A DNA stretch of 64,000 nt, taken from Nostoc sp. UHCC 0926 (GTDB lineage: Bacteria; Cyanobacteriota; Cyanobacteriia; Cyanobacteriales; Nostocaceae). A model generated the notes under the pieces. It did not search any database. It was given only the letters and a program-made list of their open reading frames with translations, and had not been told where the DNA came from. Where the stretch lies: contig NZ_CP117768.1 of the NCBI RefSeq assembly GCF_028623165.1, positions 6,080,001-6,144,000 of the forward strand, read 5' to 3'. A program made the translations under genes and the position numbers. This document shows positions 63,034-64,000 of the stretch, one piece after another; the stretch's first letter is position 1, and each line of letters opens with the position of its first letter.

Positions 63034-63883
63034 GGTTAGGACTGCTGAGTAAACTGCTGACATCAGTGCCGATAGCTTCGCTGGGCGTAGTACTACCTAG
63101 CGATATCAGTTCGCCACTAACAGAAAAATTCCAGCCTTCATTACCAACGAGTGTTTTGCCATCACCACTGGCTTCAATCCGATTTCCAAGGAGATTGCTG
63201 TTACTTACACTGGCAGTGTTGCCATTACCAAGGATGTCATTGTTACTACTAGTCTGTGTATTGGCATTACCAAAGATGTCGTTGTTATTGCTTAAGTTCC
63301 AGTTACCATTACCGGAGGTTGTGTTATCGTTACCAAAGCTCCAGTTGCCATTACCTTCGGTTTTGCCGCCATTATGGTAGTTCCAGTTACCGTTACCGTT
63401 GGTTGTGTTGCTACTACCAAAATTCCAGTTCCCATTACCGTCGGTTTTATTGTTACTACCATATAACCAGTTACCGTTACCTTGACCACTGTTACCAGTA
63501 GCATTTGCACCATCTAAGTTTTGAATATCAGATATCCAGTTGTCACTCTTATAAGGTACAGGTAGACCGTTGCCAGTTTCAGGTAGGTTGCTACCACTCT
63601 CCTTAGAGGGGGGAGTGCTGCCAAATGGTAAGTTACCTGGGAGGTTGCTGCTAGCAGGGGCATTATTAGCAAAAGGGTTGCTACCACCACCAGATGCCTT
63701 ACCATCAGCAAAGGGGTTGCTACCACTAGCAGCGCTACCAAAGCTACCGCCACCATCTAAACTGCTGCCATCGCTGGACTGCCATTTGCCATCAGTGAAA
63801 GAAAAATTACCATTACCAGTTGAAGTGTTGCTACTACCTTGTGACCCGGCAGTTGTTTGATTGCTATTGTCAGAAGTTGCCAT
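62966..63883 (-). CDS. Repeat protein with nine 14-residue GNGNW units
   Basis: 305 residues of Gly/Asn/Ser/Thr-rich sequence with no recognised family. The N-terminal third has twice-repeated SNPFA motifs (about 55-72). Residues 135-260 are nine consecutive units of exactly 14 residues, each beginning GN: GNGNWLYGSNNKTD, GNGNWNFGSSNTTN, GNGNWNYHNGGKTE, then increasingly diverged copies to GNEGWNFSVSGELI. Such regular length suggests a beta-solenoid. There is no signal peptide or membrane segment. The ATG at 63883 has TAGGAG nine bases upstream. Its 3' end converges on the broken receiver gene. Confidence 0.75.
   Translation of the reverse strand: MATSDNSNQTTAGSQGSSNTSTGNGNFSFTDGKWQSSDGSSLDGGGSFGSAASGSNPFADGKASGGGSNPFANNAPASSNLPGNLPFGSTPPSKESGSNLPETGNGLPVPYKSDNWISDIQNLDGANATGNSGQGNGNWLYGSNNKTDGNGNWNFGSSNTTNGNGNWNYHNGGKTEGNGNWSFGNDNTTSGNGNWNLSNNNDIFGNANTQTSSNNDILGNGNTASVSNSNLLGNRIEASGDGKTLVGNEGWNFSVSGELISLGSTTPSEAIGTDVSSLLSSPNLITSAMSNPGYNNPNYNFSAIS
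63104..63481 (-). repeat. Nine tandem 42-bp coding repeats
   Basis: Exactly 378 bases (9 x 42) encode residues 135-260 of the overlying protein. The first five units keep the GNGNW codons; the last four are diverged but the same length. The conserved nucleotide core on the plus strand is CCAGTTACCGTTACC-like. Confidence 0.85.
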
Positions 63884-64000
63884 TAGAATTAAACTCCTAT
63901 TACTTATTACTCAAACTGAAATTCCTCCATCAAAAGGAAGATCAACAACATGAATGAAAGCATTTTTTGACTTTCATCTTCAATAAAGAAATACTAATAA
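63884..64000. other. Right edge, upstream of the repeat-protein gene
   Basis: This A/T-rich sequence should carry the promoter of the GNGNW-repeat gene. Apart from its TAGGAG ribosome site nothing is recognised. Confidence 0.3.

Overview
The window reads as chromosomal DNA of a filamentous, heterocyst-forming cyanobacterium (Nostocales, Nostoc/Anabaena-like). The reasons are the dense scatter of GCGATCGC (HIP1) octamers, many Nostoc-type palindromic repeats between genes, and above all a complete-looking heterocyst envelope polysaccharide (HEP) island with hepA and hepC. No rRNA, tRNA, origin or true CRISPR array was seen.

Positions 1-3827 (plus strand) hold a tight five-gene operon: the tail of a RibD-type reductase, an MDR dehydrogenase without zinc-ligand motifs, a 6-pyruvoyltetrahydropterin-synthase homologue that has lost its catalytic residues, a GT4 glycosyltransferase and a SAM methyltransferase. 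It looks like a dedicated pathway to a glycosylated, methylated pterin- or riboflavin-precursor-like molecule whose product I cannot name. It is the best candidate here for an undescribed system.

Positions 3828-28200 are a mixed accessory/housekeeping stretch: glycogen debranching enzyme; a 1.74-kb IS1634-type insertion sequence with terminal inverted repeats and a 6-bp target duplication that split a small gene after its fourth codon and whose transposase has an internal deletion; a cupin; a GAF histidine kinase; threonine aldolase; an MlaF/MlaD lipid-transport pair; an aldo/keto reductase and TetR regulator with a 47-bp tandem duplication between them; a NahK-like kinase and DOMON-like protein; a NYN gene with an in-frame TGA; an ATP-grasp/SDR pair; an MFS exporter flanked by 92-bp direct repeats; an HTH/PIN toxin-antitoxin-like pair; and a GMC oxidoreductase.

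Positions 28431-55790 (all minus strand) are the HEP island. Transcription order is: rfbF-type cytidylyltransferase, LhgO-like flavoprotein, NDP-sugar SDR, sugar C-methyltransferase, two sister GT2s, a PhyH dioxygenase, rfbC, a glycosyltransferase, a SAF-domain dehydrogenase, GT4, a Wzc-like chain-length protein, hepC, hepA, then GT4, GT2, GT4, GT2, an O-antigen-ligase-like membrane protein and a last GT4. Together these supply unusual deoxy/branched sugars, build the repeat unit, and export and polymerise it. Mobile inverted-repeat elements sit in many of the gaps, and one supplies the C-terminus of the ligase.

Positions 56725-60458 (minus) encode a vWA / PP2C / kinase-TPR triad of the TerY-P type. 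At 61205-63033 a PatA/PixG-like regulator is followed by a CheY-like gene that breaks off before its conserved lysine. Converging on it is a protein made largely of nine exact-length 14-residue GNGNW repeats.
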